Below, one piece after another: positions 55,156 through 63,865 of a stretch of 64,000 bases of DNA (position 1 is its first letter; each line of letters begins with the position of its first letter). The notes beneath the pieces are model-generated. The model saw only the letters and a list, made by a program, of their open reading frames with translations, was not told the DNA's origin and ran no database searches. The DNA is from Phycisphaerales bacterium (GTDB lineage Bacteria > Planctomycetota > Phycisphaerae > Phycisphaerales > UBA1924): assembly GCA_029260455.1 (NCBI GenBank), contig JAJDDF010000003.1:55769-119768 (forward strand), read 5' to 3'. The translations under genes were made by a program, and so were the position numbers.

Positions 55156-55680
55156 TTCTTGTGCCATCACGCCTCGGATCGGCGACACCCGATGATTGAA
55201 CCGTGGGTCTTCAAGCAGTTGGTACAGAGAACGCACCGCACCTGCTTTGGGATCATCAGCGCCATAGACCACGCGCCCGACACGCGCGCCCACGATCAGC
55301 CCGGCGCACATGGCGCAGGGCTCAAGTGTGACCACAAGCGTGCAATCATTGAGCCGCCAGTCGTTACGCGCTGCACATGCACTGCGAATAGCGATCAGTT
55401 CTGCATGGGCCGCGGGGTCCGATTCGCACTCGCGCGCGTTGGCCGCCTCTGCAAGAATCGAGCCGGAATGTGTTTCATAGACCACAGCACCAACAGGCAC
55501 TTCGCCTTTGGCCGCAGCATCACGGGCGAGTTCGAGGGCGCGCTGCATCATCGAATGATCGGTGGGCGTCGGCGCTTCTGACAAGACCCGATGCCGCAGA
55601 TACCGGCGCATCGGTGTCGGCCCGCCACTTCGTGCTGAACGTGTGAAGCTGCCAATCACGTCAGGCCTCTTCATCGGCAT
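55114..55680 (-). CDS. tadA: tRNA adenosine(34) deaminase TadA
   Basis: Makes inosine at the wobble position of tRNA-Arg. Zinc-binding HAE (PAAHAELIAI) and PCxxC (LEPCAMCAGLIVG), plus proton-transfer Glu in the HAE motif, are intact. The conserved domain begins near residue 44 (MMQRALELARDAA), so a shorter protein from ATG 55551 or 55611 is possible. The longest frame starts within tatC (overlap 20 bp), giving likely coupling. Confidence 0.9.
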   Translation of the reverse strand: MPMKRPDVIGSFTRSARSGGPTPMRRYLRHRVLSEAPTPTDHSMMQRALELARDAAAKGEVPVGAVVYETHSGSILAEAANARECESDPAAHAELIAIRSACAARNDWRLNDCTLVVTLEPCAMCAGLIVGARVGRVVYGADDPKAGAVRSLYQLLEDPRFNHRVSPIRGVMAQESAQLLHDFFRARR

Positions 55681-56692
55681 CGGTAGTCATGCCATTGCCC
55701 GCGATCACGCTGGGCGGGATGCGCATAAGGAACAGGCCAAATTCAAAGAGAATGACCATCGCACCGCCAAGCATCAGCATCGACCACGGGTCTTGTGGCG
55801 TAAAAACTGCACCTGCAAGCATCAGGGCGAAGTAAATAATCCGCCGACGTTTGGCAAGGTCTTCCGGGCGCACGATGCCGGTCCACGCTCCGAGCAGCAT
55901 AACCAGTGGCAGTTGGAAGGCAATGATAAATGCAAGGCCAAGCCAGAACACAAGGTCGACATAGGATTCAATGCGATATTGTTGCGAGACAAGGGCATCA
56001 GATTGAAACGGGAGATTCATGATTGTGCCATCGGAAACCGTGTAGCGAAGTTGGCGCCGCGATTCATTGAACCACATCATGCCGGGCGTGCGAACCGATT
56101 CGGGTGGGTCTGCGGCAAGGACGACAAGATCGCTTTGAAGTTGTTGCGCTGTGATACCTTCGGGGAGTGGCGCGGTCGGCGGTGGAGAGGTTGCCAGATG
56201 CGAACCAAAGCTGATGAGAAAGTAGAGTGATAACGGCAGCATCGCCTTGTAGAGAAAGACAAGTGCAAGTGATGACAACACCGCAGAGCCCGGAATCAGA
56301 ATGTATGCAAAACGGCGCTCCGCCTGATACAGCCCAGGTGCAATGAACAGCCAAAGTTGCAGCAGGATCCACGGGAAGCCAACGGCGATCGTGATGATCA
56401 GGCCAATCTTGAGCCACGCGATAAAGGTTTCGATGGGACTGGTCGCGATCAGGCCGCTCGGTTCGCCTGCTGCAAGAAGTGCGTGCTGCACGGGAATCGT
56501 GACGAGCTTCAGCGCCGGGTCTGCGACCATCATTGCGAAGATGAGAAGCGGGATCAGACCGAGCACCCCCCAGATGACGCGCAGGCGAAGTTCCTCAAGA
56601 TGGTCCCCGAGGCCCATGATCGCGCGGTCTTTCTTGGCGGGTTTGGGGATCATGGGAATGGGTTCCAGCAGTGGTCGTGGCGTGACGGGCAT
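55661..56692 (-). CDS. tatC: Sec-independent protein translocase TatC
   Basis: TatC is the receptor of the twin-arginine export system. It has the N-terminal LGDHLEELRLRVIW with the conserved Glu and six membrane segments, including FIAPGLYQAERRFA and LGLAFIIAFQLPLVMLL. A region of about 80 residues between membrane segments 3 and 4 (around residues 175-255) is longer than usual. No TatA/B is in the window. ATG 56692 is used; a TTG at 56698 is also possible. tadA follows in the same direction. Confidence 0.9.
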   Translation of the reverse strand: MPVTPRPLLEPIPMIPKPAKKDRAIMGLGDHLEELRLRVIWGVLGLIPLLIFAMMVADPALKLVTIPVQHALLAAGEPSGLIATSPIETFIAWLKIGLIITIAVGFPWILLQLWLFIAPGLYQAERRFAYILIPGSAVLSSLALVFLYKAMLPLSLYFLISFGSHLATSPPPTAPLPEGITAQQLQSDLVVLAADPPESVRTPGMMWFNESRRQLRYTVSDGTIMNLPFQSDALVSQQYRIESYVDLVFWLGLAFIIAFQLPLVMLLGAWTGIVRPEDLAKRRRIIYFALMLAGAVFTPQDPWSMLMLGGAMVILFEFGLFLMRIPPSVIAGNGMTTDADEEA

Positions 56693-56838
56693 AGACAATC
56701 ACAAGAAAGCAGGTGCCCGGGGCCGAGAAGAATACGGGCGGGAGGGCCATTGGCGCAGGATCGGGGAGATTTTGCCCCAGAAGGCACAATTGCCGCCCGG
56801 CAGGGGCGGGGTTGCGCGTCTAGAAAGGATGAGAACTC

Positions 56839-57471
56839 ATGGCAAAGGACACGACAGCTCGGGATGAACCCAAGGGCGGGGGACTGCTGCGGTTTTCGCG
56901 TACCCATCGCGGGCTGGCGGGCGATGGGAGCGGGCTGAGTGAACCTCTCCGCGAGGTCTGGCATTCGCATCGGCGGTGGGTGGCTGCGGTGATTCTCGCG
57001 CACAAGCCGCGCGAGGCGGACCTTGAAGACTTGCTGCAGGAAGTGGCGATGCGACTCGTGGCGAGTCCACCCAATGAGCAGGATGTGCGCGCCATTCGTG
57101 CATGGCTGCGCACAGTGGCGATCAATGTGGCGCGCACAGCAGGGCGACGGCAGACCGTGCGCAAGCGCGCGATGGGCGAATTGCAGTATCGTGCACCGCG
57201 TGAAGCACCGAATGAACCGGCGGGCGTCAAGAGTGCTCGTCAGGAAGAAGCGGCCCGCGCGATGCGTGCAGCGTTTGCCTTGCCCGAGGCCTATCGCGAA
57301 CCATTGCTTTTGCGAGCGGTTCGCGGCTTGAACTACAGACAGATCGGTGATGCGCTTGGCTTACCGGTCACGACAGTGGAGACTCGGTTGGCACGCGCGC
57401 GGCGCATGCTCCGGGAAGCACTCAACAGCGAAGGAAACGGCGCGAAAGCTGCGCCGGAGGTGGCGTCATGA
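56839..57471 (+). CDS. RNA polymerase sigma factor (ECF/sigma-70-like)
   Basis: Region 2 is seen as DLEDLLQEVAMRLV and region 4 as a helix-turn-helix GLNYRQIGDALGLPVTTVETRLARARRMLR. The 210-residue size fits an extracytoplasmic-function sigma factor. AAAGGATGAG precedes the ATG. The stop overlaps the ATG of the next gene by four bases, so the sigma factor and the membrane protein are coupled in the usual sigma/anti-sigma arrangement. Promoter motif is unknown. Confidence 0.9.
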   Translation: MAKDTTARDEPKGGGLLRFSRTHRGLAGDGSGLSEPLREVWHSHRRWVAAVILAHKPREADLEDLLQEVAMRLVASPPNEQDVRAIRAWLRTVAINVARTAGRRQTVRKRAMGELQYRAPREAPNEPAGVKSARQEEAARAMRAAFALPEAYREPLLLRAVRGLNYRQIGDALGLPVTTVETRLARARRMLREALNSEGNGAKAAPEVAS

Positions 57472-58172
57472 CTGAGCATACGCAGGCGACAGAAGAACGG
57501 TGGGATCCGACGCGCGAAGACATCCTGATCGGTCGCGTGACCGATGGTGAGGCATCTCCCATGGACTGGGGCGAGCTTGAACAGCTGGCGGGCACCGACC
57601 CGCAGCTCTGGGCGCGTCTCGCGCAGGCCCAGCGCGCCCACGCCCGGTTTGCGCGCGTTGTTGATGAGCAGGTGTCGATCGCGGAGTTGGTCGAATTGCC
57701 CGAAGCGCCCATCTATCAGCTTTCGATCTGGCAGCGCACCGCGCGGTTCGGCGGATGGGCCGCTGCTGCAGCGCTCGCGATTGCCTGGGGCATCAATGCA
57801 CCAGCGGGACCGGGTGAAATTGCTGGAATTGGCCCTTCGTTTGTGCCCGCTAGGCCCACGGCAGATCAGGCTTATGCCGATTATTTACAGGCCGGGATGG
57901 ACGAGGGGCGGGTTTGGGGCGAATTGACACCTCAGGTCATCGAATCTCATCCCATTGAAGGGACTGATCGATACGAAACGGTCATCATCCGCCGAATTGT
58001 CGAACGCTCGGAAGTGACAGGTGCGGTGGAGTTGCGCGTCACAGTGGATGAACTGGGCCGGCGGGAAATTCTTCGCCGCCCGGCGGCGCTTGAGACGTGG
58101 GTGCCCGATACGGCGCGGGCAACAGGCCAGAAATCAGCACCGGCGATGCGACCTCGTGGTGGGGCGATCTGA
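57468..58172 (+). CDS. Membrane protein, candidate anti-sigma factor
   Basis: Not recognised by sequence. The first 90 residues are acidic and helical (possible sigma-binding part), a single membrane segment lies at about 95-112 (FGGWAAAAALAIAWGI), and a C-terminal extracytoplasmic domain of about 100 residues follows. The zinc-binding HxxxCxxC motif of many anti-sigmas is absent. Position after the sigma factor supports the role. Overlaps the preceding stop (ATGA). Confidence 0.65.
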   Translation: MTEHTQATEERWDPTREDILIGRVTDGEASPMDWGELEQLAGTDPQLWARLAQAQRAHARFARVVDEQVSIAELVELPEAPIYQLSIWQRTARFGGWAAAAALAIAWGINAPAGPGEIAGIGPSFVPARPTADQAYADYLQAGMDEGRVWGELTPQVIESHPIEGTDRYETVIIRRIVERSEVTGAVELRVTVDELGRREILRRPAALETWVPDTARATGQKSAPAMRPRGGAI

Positions 58173-58255
58173 AGGAACTGGAAAAATTCAACGCACGTGA
58201 GCATAAACAACACAACACTTTCATTCGGGCCGATGTGCCCGGGGAGCTGGTACGC

Positions 58256-59743
58256 ATGACAACGAACACACAGATGAAACGAATGGCAGTGGGATGCGGC
58301 GCAGTGCTTGCAGTGCTCGCGGGTTCAACGATCGCGGCCCCGCACTCAGGGCATGGGTCAAGCGGACATGTACAGGTGGGGAGCGGGCAGGCGGATGGTG
58401 AGCGAGTTGTGGTGCGCGTCGTAGCCGATACGGACGATGCATCTCAGCACAACAGCCGTACGGTGTATCGGATCGACACCGATGACGAACAGACCAATAT
58501 TGAAGTGACATCTGAAAATGGACACACCGTGATCAAGCTCAATGGTGACCTGATTTCTGAGTTTGATAATGATTCATGGGGCAAGTTCGAGGTCAAGTCT
58601 TCGAATGGCGATGTCATTGCGCATGTGATTCAGGTGCCGGGCGGGTCCGTCATCATGCAGCCGGGTGATGCGATGTCCGCGTGGAACGCGATCGGCGGCC
58701 TCAATATTGATCTTGAAAAGCTTGATCTTGATGCATTGAAAGACCTTGGCTTGTCCGAGCGCTTCGGTTTCGTGACCAGCGGCGGGTCTGGTCATGCCCC
58801 CAAGGTGATGCTTGGTGTCACGATGGATGACCTTTCTGGCGAAGAGGCGCAGGTCTTTGGTATCGACGGCGGTACGCAAATCAGTGTGTTTGATGGCTCG
58901 CCAGCCGCGATCGCGGGACTGCATGATGGTGATGTCATTGTGCAGATCGATGGCATCGGTGTGAATTCCGATGGCATTCGCACTATCGTGGGCGGCGCCG
59001 AGCCCGGCGACACGATCCGGGTCATGGTGCGCCGTGATGGTCACAATGTTGTCGTGCCCGTTGAGCTCAGCCCCTTTGATGGCAATGTCATGGAATTTGA
59101 CTTCGATCCAAACTGGTTTGAGGCCCTTGGCGAAGGCGCTTCTCGGATTGGCACCGGACCGATCCAGATCGGAGAACTGAAAGATATAAGAGAGCGCCTT
59201 GCCAAGCTCGGCCAATCAGGCGACGTGCGCGGTGCTCGCGGCATCATGCACATGCTGCAAAATGATGAGATGCGCGAAGCAAGAGATTTGATTGCAAAGC
59301 TGGCGCAGGACCTCGAACACGAGGCGCAGCGCATGGAACTTGAGACCGGTGATGCCAAGGCCAAAATCGAACAGCGAATGGTCGAACTTAGCAAAGAACT
59401 CTCGGAGCGCAGCTTGGAAATCGCGCGTCTGAGTGCGAAGGGCGCGATGCGCGAGCTGCGCTTCTTCGGGGAGGATGAGGATGGTTTCTTCGGCGGGGAT
59501 GGCGAGGGTCGGAAAATCATTGAGCTTCTGATGCCTGATGGCAACCGATTGCTTGCAGAGCCGCCCGTGCCGCCTCGGGTTGGTGGTGGTGGCGATGAGC
59601 GATATGAGGCATTGTTGAAGCGGTTTGAAAATGAGCGTGAGGCTCGCCGCAACGCCGAGGCGCGCTCGAAGGAACTCAATGATCGCCTTGAGCGCCTGGA
59701 AAATCGCCTTGACCAACTGCTGGACAAGCTCAATAACCGCTGA
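58256..59743 (+). CDS. Exported PDZ-domain protein with C-terminal coiled coil
   Basis: A signal peptide starts at ATG 58256 (MTTNTQMKRMAVGCGAVLAVLAG), preceded by GGGGAG. A PDZ domain lies at about residues 180-280 (GVTMDDLSGEEAQVF, SPAAIAGLHDGDVIVQIDG). The C-terminal 140 residues are highly charged and heptad-like (EREARRNAEARSKELNDRL), forming a coiled coil. No protease triad is seen, so it is not a DegP-type enzyme. It probably acts with the sigma/anti-sigma pair in envelope stress sensing, by position only. Confidence 0.8.
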   Translation: MTTNTQMKRMAVGCGAVLAVLAGSTIAAPHSGHGSSGHVQVGSGQADGERVVVRVVADTDDASQHNSRTVYRIDTDDEQTNIEVTSENGHTVIKLNGDLISEFDNDSWGKFEVKSSNGDVIAHVIQVPGGSVIMQPGDAMSAWNAIGGLNIDLEKLDLDALKDLGLSERFGFVTSGGSGHAPKVMLGVTMDDLSGEEAQVFGIDGGTQISVFDGSPAAIAGLHDGDVIVQIDGIGVNSDGIRTIVGGAEPGDTIRVMVRRDGHNVVVPVELSPFDGNVMEFDFDPNWFEALGEGASRIGTGPIQIGELKDIRERLAKLGQSGDVRGARGIMHMLQNDEMREARDLIAKLAQDLEHEAQRMELETGDAKAKIEQRMVELSKELSERSLEIARLSAKGAMRELRFFGEDEDGFFGGDGEGRKIIELLMPDGNRLLAEPPVPPRVGGGGDERYEALLKRFENEREARRNAEARSKELNDRLERLENRLDQLLDKLNNR

Positions 59744-59774
59744 AGTCAGTCTTCAATGGGGTACTGGTTTCGTG

Positions 59775-59804
59775 ATGAGGGCGGTGCATAACCGTCCTCA
59801 TTTC
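59775..59804 (+). terminator. Hairpin terminator after the sigma operon
   Basis: Stem ATGAGGGCGGT/ACCGTCCTCAT (59775-59785 with 59791-59801, one G-U pair) with a 5-base loop, followed by TTCATTG. The T-run is weak. It follows the PDZ gene stop by about 30 bp and precedes the LysR gene. Confidence 0.55.
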
Positions 59805-59844
59805 ATTGTGGGGCGCAGGCGCGGCAGTGCAGTACCCTTGTGCT

Positions 59845-60780
59845 GTGGAACTGACCGTACTGAGATATTTCAAAGCCATCGCTGACGACGGGCACATGAC
59901 CCGTGCCGCTGAACGTCTGGGCGTCACTCAGCCGGCGCTCTCGGCGGCGGTGCGCAGACTTGAAGAAGAAGTCGGGACTGCACTGCTCGATCGCACTGGT
60001 CGCGGTGTGCGCCTGACCGAAGCGGGGCGCGTGTTCCTTGAGCACGCGGAGTCTGCAGTGCAAAGTGCGGATCGGGCTATCTCCGCAGTGCGGGCGCTGA
60101 TGGGCCTTGAACATGGCGCTGTGTCCATCGGTGGTGGTGCAACTGCGATCGGGTGTATCCTACCGCCTGTCGTGCGCGCGTTTCGCACAGCGCACCCATC
60201 AATTCGTGTTCACTTGCGCGAAGCAGGCAGCGCGGCAGTCGCCGAGGGCGTACTGAATGGAGCACTTGACCTTGGATTTGTCACTGAGCCGGTGACCATA
60301 CCCGGGGCGCGCGATTTGATGACGGTTGGGCAGCTTGCTGATGAGCTCGTCTTGATTGTGCAAACTGACCCGCAAGGCGGCCCCGGCGCAGCGCTGCGCG
60401 GGCGTAAGACTTTTCGTTTTTCTGATATTGCTCATGAGCCTGTGATTGGCTTTGAAGCGGGCAGCGCAGTTCGGCGGGTCGTTGACGACGCGGCGCTCAA
60501 AGATGGCGTGGCACTGAATGTGGTTATGGAGCTGCGATCAATCGATGGGATTCGCCGCATGGTCGCACAGGGCATCGGGATCGGCTTCGTGAGCCGGTAC
60601 GCCGTGGATATAGATGAGGATGAATCCAGAAGCACGGTGCATGCGTTACGCTGCAAGGATGCGCGCATCGCCCGGCAACTGGCGGTGGTGCGCAGACGGG
60701 ATCGCATGCCGAGCCCGGCGGTCGAAGCGTTCGAGCGTGTCATGTTGCGAACGTTCAAACAGTTCAAGGGGTCGTCATGA
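59845..60780 (+). CDS. LysR-family transcriptional regulator
   Basis: The N-terminal winged helix is standard: LRYFKAIADDGHMTRAAERLGVTQPALSAAVRRLEEEVGTALL. An effector-binding domain of about 220 residues follows. GTG at 59845 is chosen, as the longer frame adds a short leader, though no ribosome binding site is seen. It overlaps the M61 peptidase gene by four bases (ATGA); LysR genes usually are divergent from the target, so this same-strand coupling is unusual. Confidence 0.9.
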   Translation: MELTVLRYFKAIADDGHMTRAAERLGVTQPALSAAVRRLEEEVGTALLDRTGRGVRLTEAGRVFLEHAESAVQSADRAISAVRALMGLEHGAVSIGGGATAIGCILPPVVRAFRTAHPSIRVHLREAGSAAVAEGVLNGALDLGFVTEPVTIPGARDLMTVGQLADELVLIVQTDPQGGPGAALRGRKTFRFSDIAHEPVIGFEAGSAVRRVVDDAALKDGVALNVVMELRSIDGIRRMVAQGIGIGFVSRYAVDIDEDESRSTVHALRCKDARIARQLAVVRRRDRMPSPAVEAFERVMLRTFKQFKGSS

Positions 60781-62708
60781 TGCAAGGCATGTGGAGGTGG
60801 ATCATCGCAGGTGCAATCAGTGCAGGAGCAATAGCAATGGGACAGGAAGTACATGCAGCGCCAACGCTTCAGGTGCATGTTGATGCACGCGATATTGCCC
60901 GCAGGTTGATGACATCGACGGTGACGATCGAGGGGATCGATGCAGGGCCGCTTGATCTTTGGTTTCCAAAGTACATACCGGGTAATCACTGCGCTTCAGG
61001 GCCGATTCAGAATGTTGGCGGCCTGCATGTGCGCGATAGCAACGGCAACGAACTCGTGTGGGATCGTGATCCCGCCGAGTCCCGTCGCATCATGGTGCGT
61101 GTGCCTGAGGGCTCGACTTCCGTGCAGATCGAAACGACCTACATCACCAATCAGCCCGCATCGGTGAGTAGGTCAAGTGATTCCTATGGCTTTCCTGCGT
61201 TCGGTGCGATCAACTGGAACACCGCGGTGTGGTACCCGGAAGGGGTTGATCTCAAAACCGTGCGTGCAAATGCTCGCGTGACCATGCCCGATGGGTGGCA
61301 GGGCGTTGGCGCCGGCTTTACTCAAGAGGGTGCAACACTAGAGCGCCAGGATGTGCAGCTCATGGAACTCATCGATACGCCGGTTGTATTCGGTTTGTAC
61401 ATGGAAACGCACGCACTCGATGCGCCGCATGGACGCCGCCACTTTGTTCATTCGGTGGGTCATGATGCTATGCGCGGTGCGCTGCCGCAATGGATGCTGC
61501 CGCGCATGAACGCAATGCTCGCCGAGGCGGAGATGATTTTTGGCCCGTTTCGGCGTGAAAATTATCATTTTCTGATTCTTTGTGATGATTCATTGCGTTT
61601 TGGCCTTGAACATGGCAGGAGCACCTTTGTCAGCGCGGGTACTGATGAATTGCTCGATGCAGCAGATGAACCAGATGATGATGCCCTCGAAGCGGGCATG
61701 TCTGGGTTGACGGTCCTACCTCACGAATACATTCACGCGTGGAATGGCAAACTCGCATCACCATTGGATATTGTTCGCCCGGACTATCACGACCCCATCG
61801 ATGGCACTCTGCTCTGGGTCTATGAAGGATTGACGACGTATTACACTCATGTGCTCGCGGTTCGCGCGGGAATGATTTCACCCGAGGAATACGAATCGCA
61901 GTTGACCACCAGCATCGAACGCTATGCGCACCAGGAGGGCCGTCTGTGGCGCAGCATTGAAGATACGGCGCGCGATGTTGTGCATGTGCGCGTGCCAAGC
62001 CCCAACTGGGGCGACCTTCGCAGACGCGCAGATTATTATGGTGATGGTGCACTCTTCTGGCTTGAAGCAGATGCCATCATCCGGCGCAGCACACAGGGTG
62101 CCAAGTCACTCGATGATTTTTGCAGGCGTTTTTATGATGTGCCAGTGCTGCCGGTCGGCGGACATCACGGGTACACGCGCGATGACATCGTGCGCACACT
62201 TGGCGAAGTCTTACCCACCGAAGATTGGGATGCCCTGATTCAAAAACGCATTGAAACACCGGTGAAAACGCTCGCCTACGATCGCATGCTCAAAGAACTT
62301 GGCCGAGCGCTCGTGCATACACAAGACAAGTCGGCACTGCAGCGTAAGGCCGAGAAGCGCAATACCGGAATCAACTTGAGTACTGGAATAGGTTTTTCAG
62401 TCAACCGTGAGGGAGCAATAGGTTCCATTCGTCGCGGGTCGCCCGCAGATGATGCTGGGTTTGCTCATGACATGCGCATCATGGCAGTTGATGGCGCCGT
62501 CTTTGCGCCGCGCGTGCTGCGCGATCGCATTGCAGCAACGCCGGCGACCGGAAAAGTTGTGTTACTTATTGCAGAAGGTGAACAGGTTCGAGAGATCACG
62601 ATCCACTACGCTGACGGTATGACCTACCCGCATCTTGTGCAGGCGGAAGGTGAGCCGAACTTGCTTGAAGCGATTATTGCCCCGCGCCGTGATCACGCAG
62701 CGAAGTGA
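60777..62708 (+). CDS. M61 glycyl aminopeptidase with PDZ domain
   Basis: The protein has a signal-like N-terminus (WRWIIAGAISAGAIAMGQ), an N-terminal beta domain, the gluzincin zinc site HEYIHAWNGK near residue 320 with the third ligand in VYEGLTTYY, and a PDZ domain near the C-terminus (SIRRGSPADDAGFAHDMRIMAVDG). This matches M61 peptidases, which remove N-terminal Gly or Ala. Length 643 is usual. The gene overlaps ltaE tail to tail by 35 bp. Confidence 0.9.
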   Translation: MMQGMWRWIIAGAISAGAIAMGQEVHAAPTLQVHVDARDIARRLMTSTVTIEGIDAGPLDLWFPKYIPGNHCASGPIQNVGGLHVRDSNGNELVWDRDPAESRRIMVRVPEGSTSVQIETTYITNQPASVSRSSDSYGFPAFGAINWNTAVWYPEGVDLKTVRANARVTMPDGWQGVGAGFTQEGATLERQDVQLMELIDTPVVFGLYMETHALDAPHGRRHFVHSVGHDAMRGALPQWMLPRMNAMLAEAEMIFGPFRRENYHFLILCDDSLRFGLEHGRSTFVSAGTDELLDAADEPDDDALEAGMSGLTVLPHEYIHAWNGKLASPLDIVRPDYHDPIDGTLLWVYEGLTTYYTHVLAVRAGMISPEEYESQLTTSIERYAHQEGRLWRSIEDTARDVVHVRVPSPNWGDLRRRADYYGDGALFWLEADAIIRRSTQGAKSLDDFCRRFYDVPVLPVGGHHGYTRDDIVRTLGEVLPTEDWDALIQKRIETPVKTLAYDRMLKELGRALVHTQDKSALQRKAEKRNTGINLSTGIGFSVNREGAIGSIRRGSPADDAGFAHDMRIMAVDGAVFAPRVLRDRIAATPATGKVVLLIAEGEQVREITIHYADGMTYPHLVQAEGEPNLLEAIIAPRRDHAAK

Positions 62709-63744
62709 GACGCCGTGCTATCCTCACCACTGCCTCGTCAACTATCGTGCGCGTGATATGCAAGTGCATCACCGCGCGCAATGTGTGCGGCCCCTCGTCA
62801 AGAGTCTTCACACCAACGTCATTGAAGCATTGAACCAACTCCTCTGCACTCCCCAGATGCGATTCAACATCGAAATACACAAGATTTGTCTCAACGGCGC
62901 GCAGATCAACGGTCAGGCCTTCAATTGCATTGATGCCATCTGCAAAGTGCCGAGCATTGGCATGGTCATCCGCAAGGCGATCAACATGATGATCGAGTGC
63001 ATACATGGCAGCGGCAGCGAGAATGCCGCTCTGGCGCATCGCACCGCCCAACATTTTCCGCAAGTGACGAATGCGCGCAATTGTTTTGGTATCGCCTGCA
63101 ACAATTGATCCCACAGGTGCGCCGAGGCCTTTGGAAAAACATGCGGAGACGGTATCAACATGCTGGGCGATATCGCACAGACTCTCGCCGGATGCGATTG
63201 AAGCATTCCAGATGCGCGCACCATCCAGATGGCGCTTCAACCCAAGTGATGCGGCCCGCTCGCACACATCATGCAATGTTGTGATGGGCCACACGCTCCC
63301 TCGTCCGCGGTTGTGCGTATTTTCCATTGAGACAAGTCTCGTGCGCGGGCAATGGTCATCATCCCATCGCACCAACGATGCCATGGTGTCCGCATCAAAT
63401 ATGCCGCGCTCGCCTTGTGCAAAGCGAATCGAACACCCTGCGATTGCCGCGAATCCGCCGGTCTCATAGTGATAGATATGGCTTTCAGGATGGCAGATAA
63501 TCTCATCGCCCGGCTCGGTCTGGGCCCGGATCGCAAGCAGATTGGCCATGGTCCCCGAGGGCACAAAACACGCCGCTTGTTTGCAAAACATCGCGGCACA
63601 ACGCTCCTGCAAGGCATTGATGGTCGGGTCATCACCCAGAACATCATCGCCTACTTCGGCATGGGCCATTGCGTCAAGCATCGCAGGTGTCGGCTTGGTG
63701 ACAGTATCAGAGCGCAGATCAATCATGGAAGTGTCATGTGCCAT
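62674..63744 (-). CDS. ltaE: Low-specificity L-threonine aldolase
   Basis: PLP-dependent cleavage of threonine or allo-threonine to glycine and acetaldehyde. N-terminal IDLRSDTVTKPT, GTMANLLAI, the HxxNRGRGSVW motif (ENTHNRGRGSVWP), HLDGARIWNA and the PLP-lysine region CFSKGLGAPVGS are present. ATG 63744 begins just before the conserved core; a longer frame starts at 63774. Overlaps the M61 gene at its 3' end. Confidence 0.9.
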   Translation of the reverse strand: MAHDTSMIDLRSDTVTKPTPAMLDAMAHAEVGDDVLGDDPTINALQERCAAMFCKQAACFVPSGTMANLLAIRAQTEPGDEIICHPESHIYHYETGGFAAIAGCSIRFAQGERGIFDADTMASLVRWDDDHCPRTRLVSMENTHNRGRGSVWPITTLHDVCERAASLGLKRHLDGARIWNASIASGESLCDIAQHVDTVSACFSKGLGAPVGSIVAGDTKTIARIRHLRKMLGGAMRQSGILAAAAMYALDHHVDRLADDHANARHFADGINAIEGLTVDLRAVETNLVYFDVESHLGSAEELVQCFNDVGVKTLDEGPHTLRAVMHLHITRTIVDEAVVRIARRLTSLRDHGAGQ

Positions 63745-63865
63745 CGGGGACAGCGTAGCAGGGGGACGCCTCAAGCTGACAGGCGGAAGGCTAAATCATA
63801 ACCAATATTTATGGAACACCTGATAAAACAAGGCCTTTACCTATAACGCATTCGCGCCGATACTA

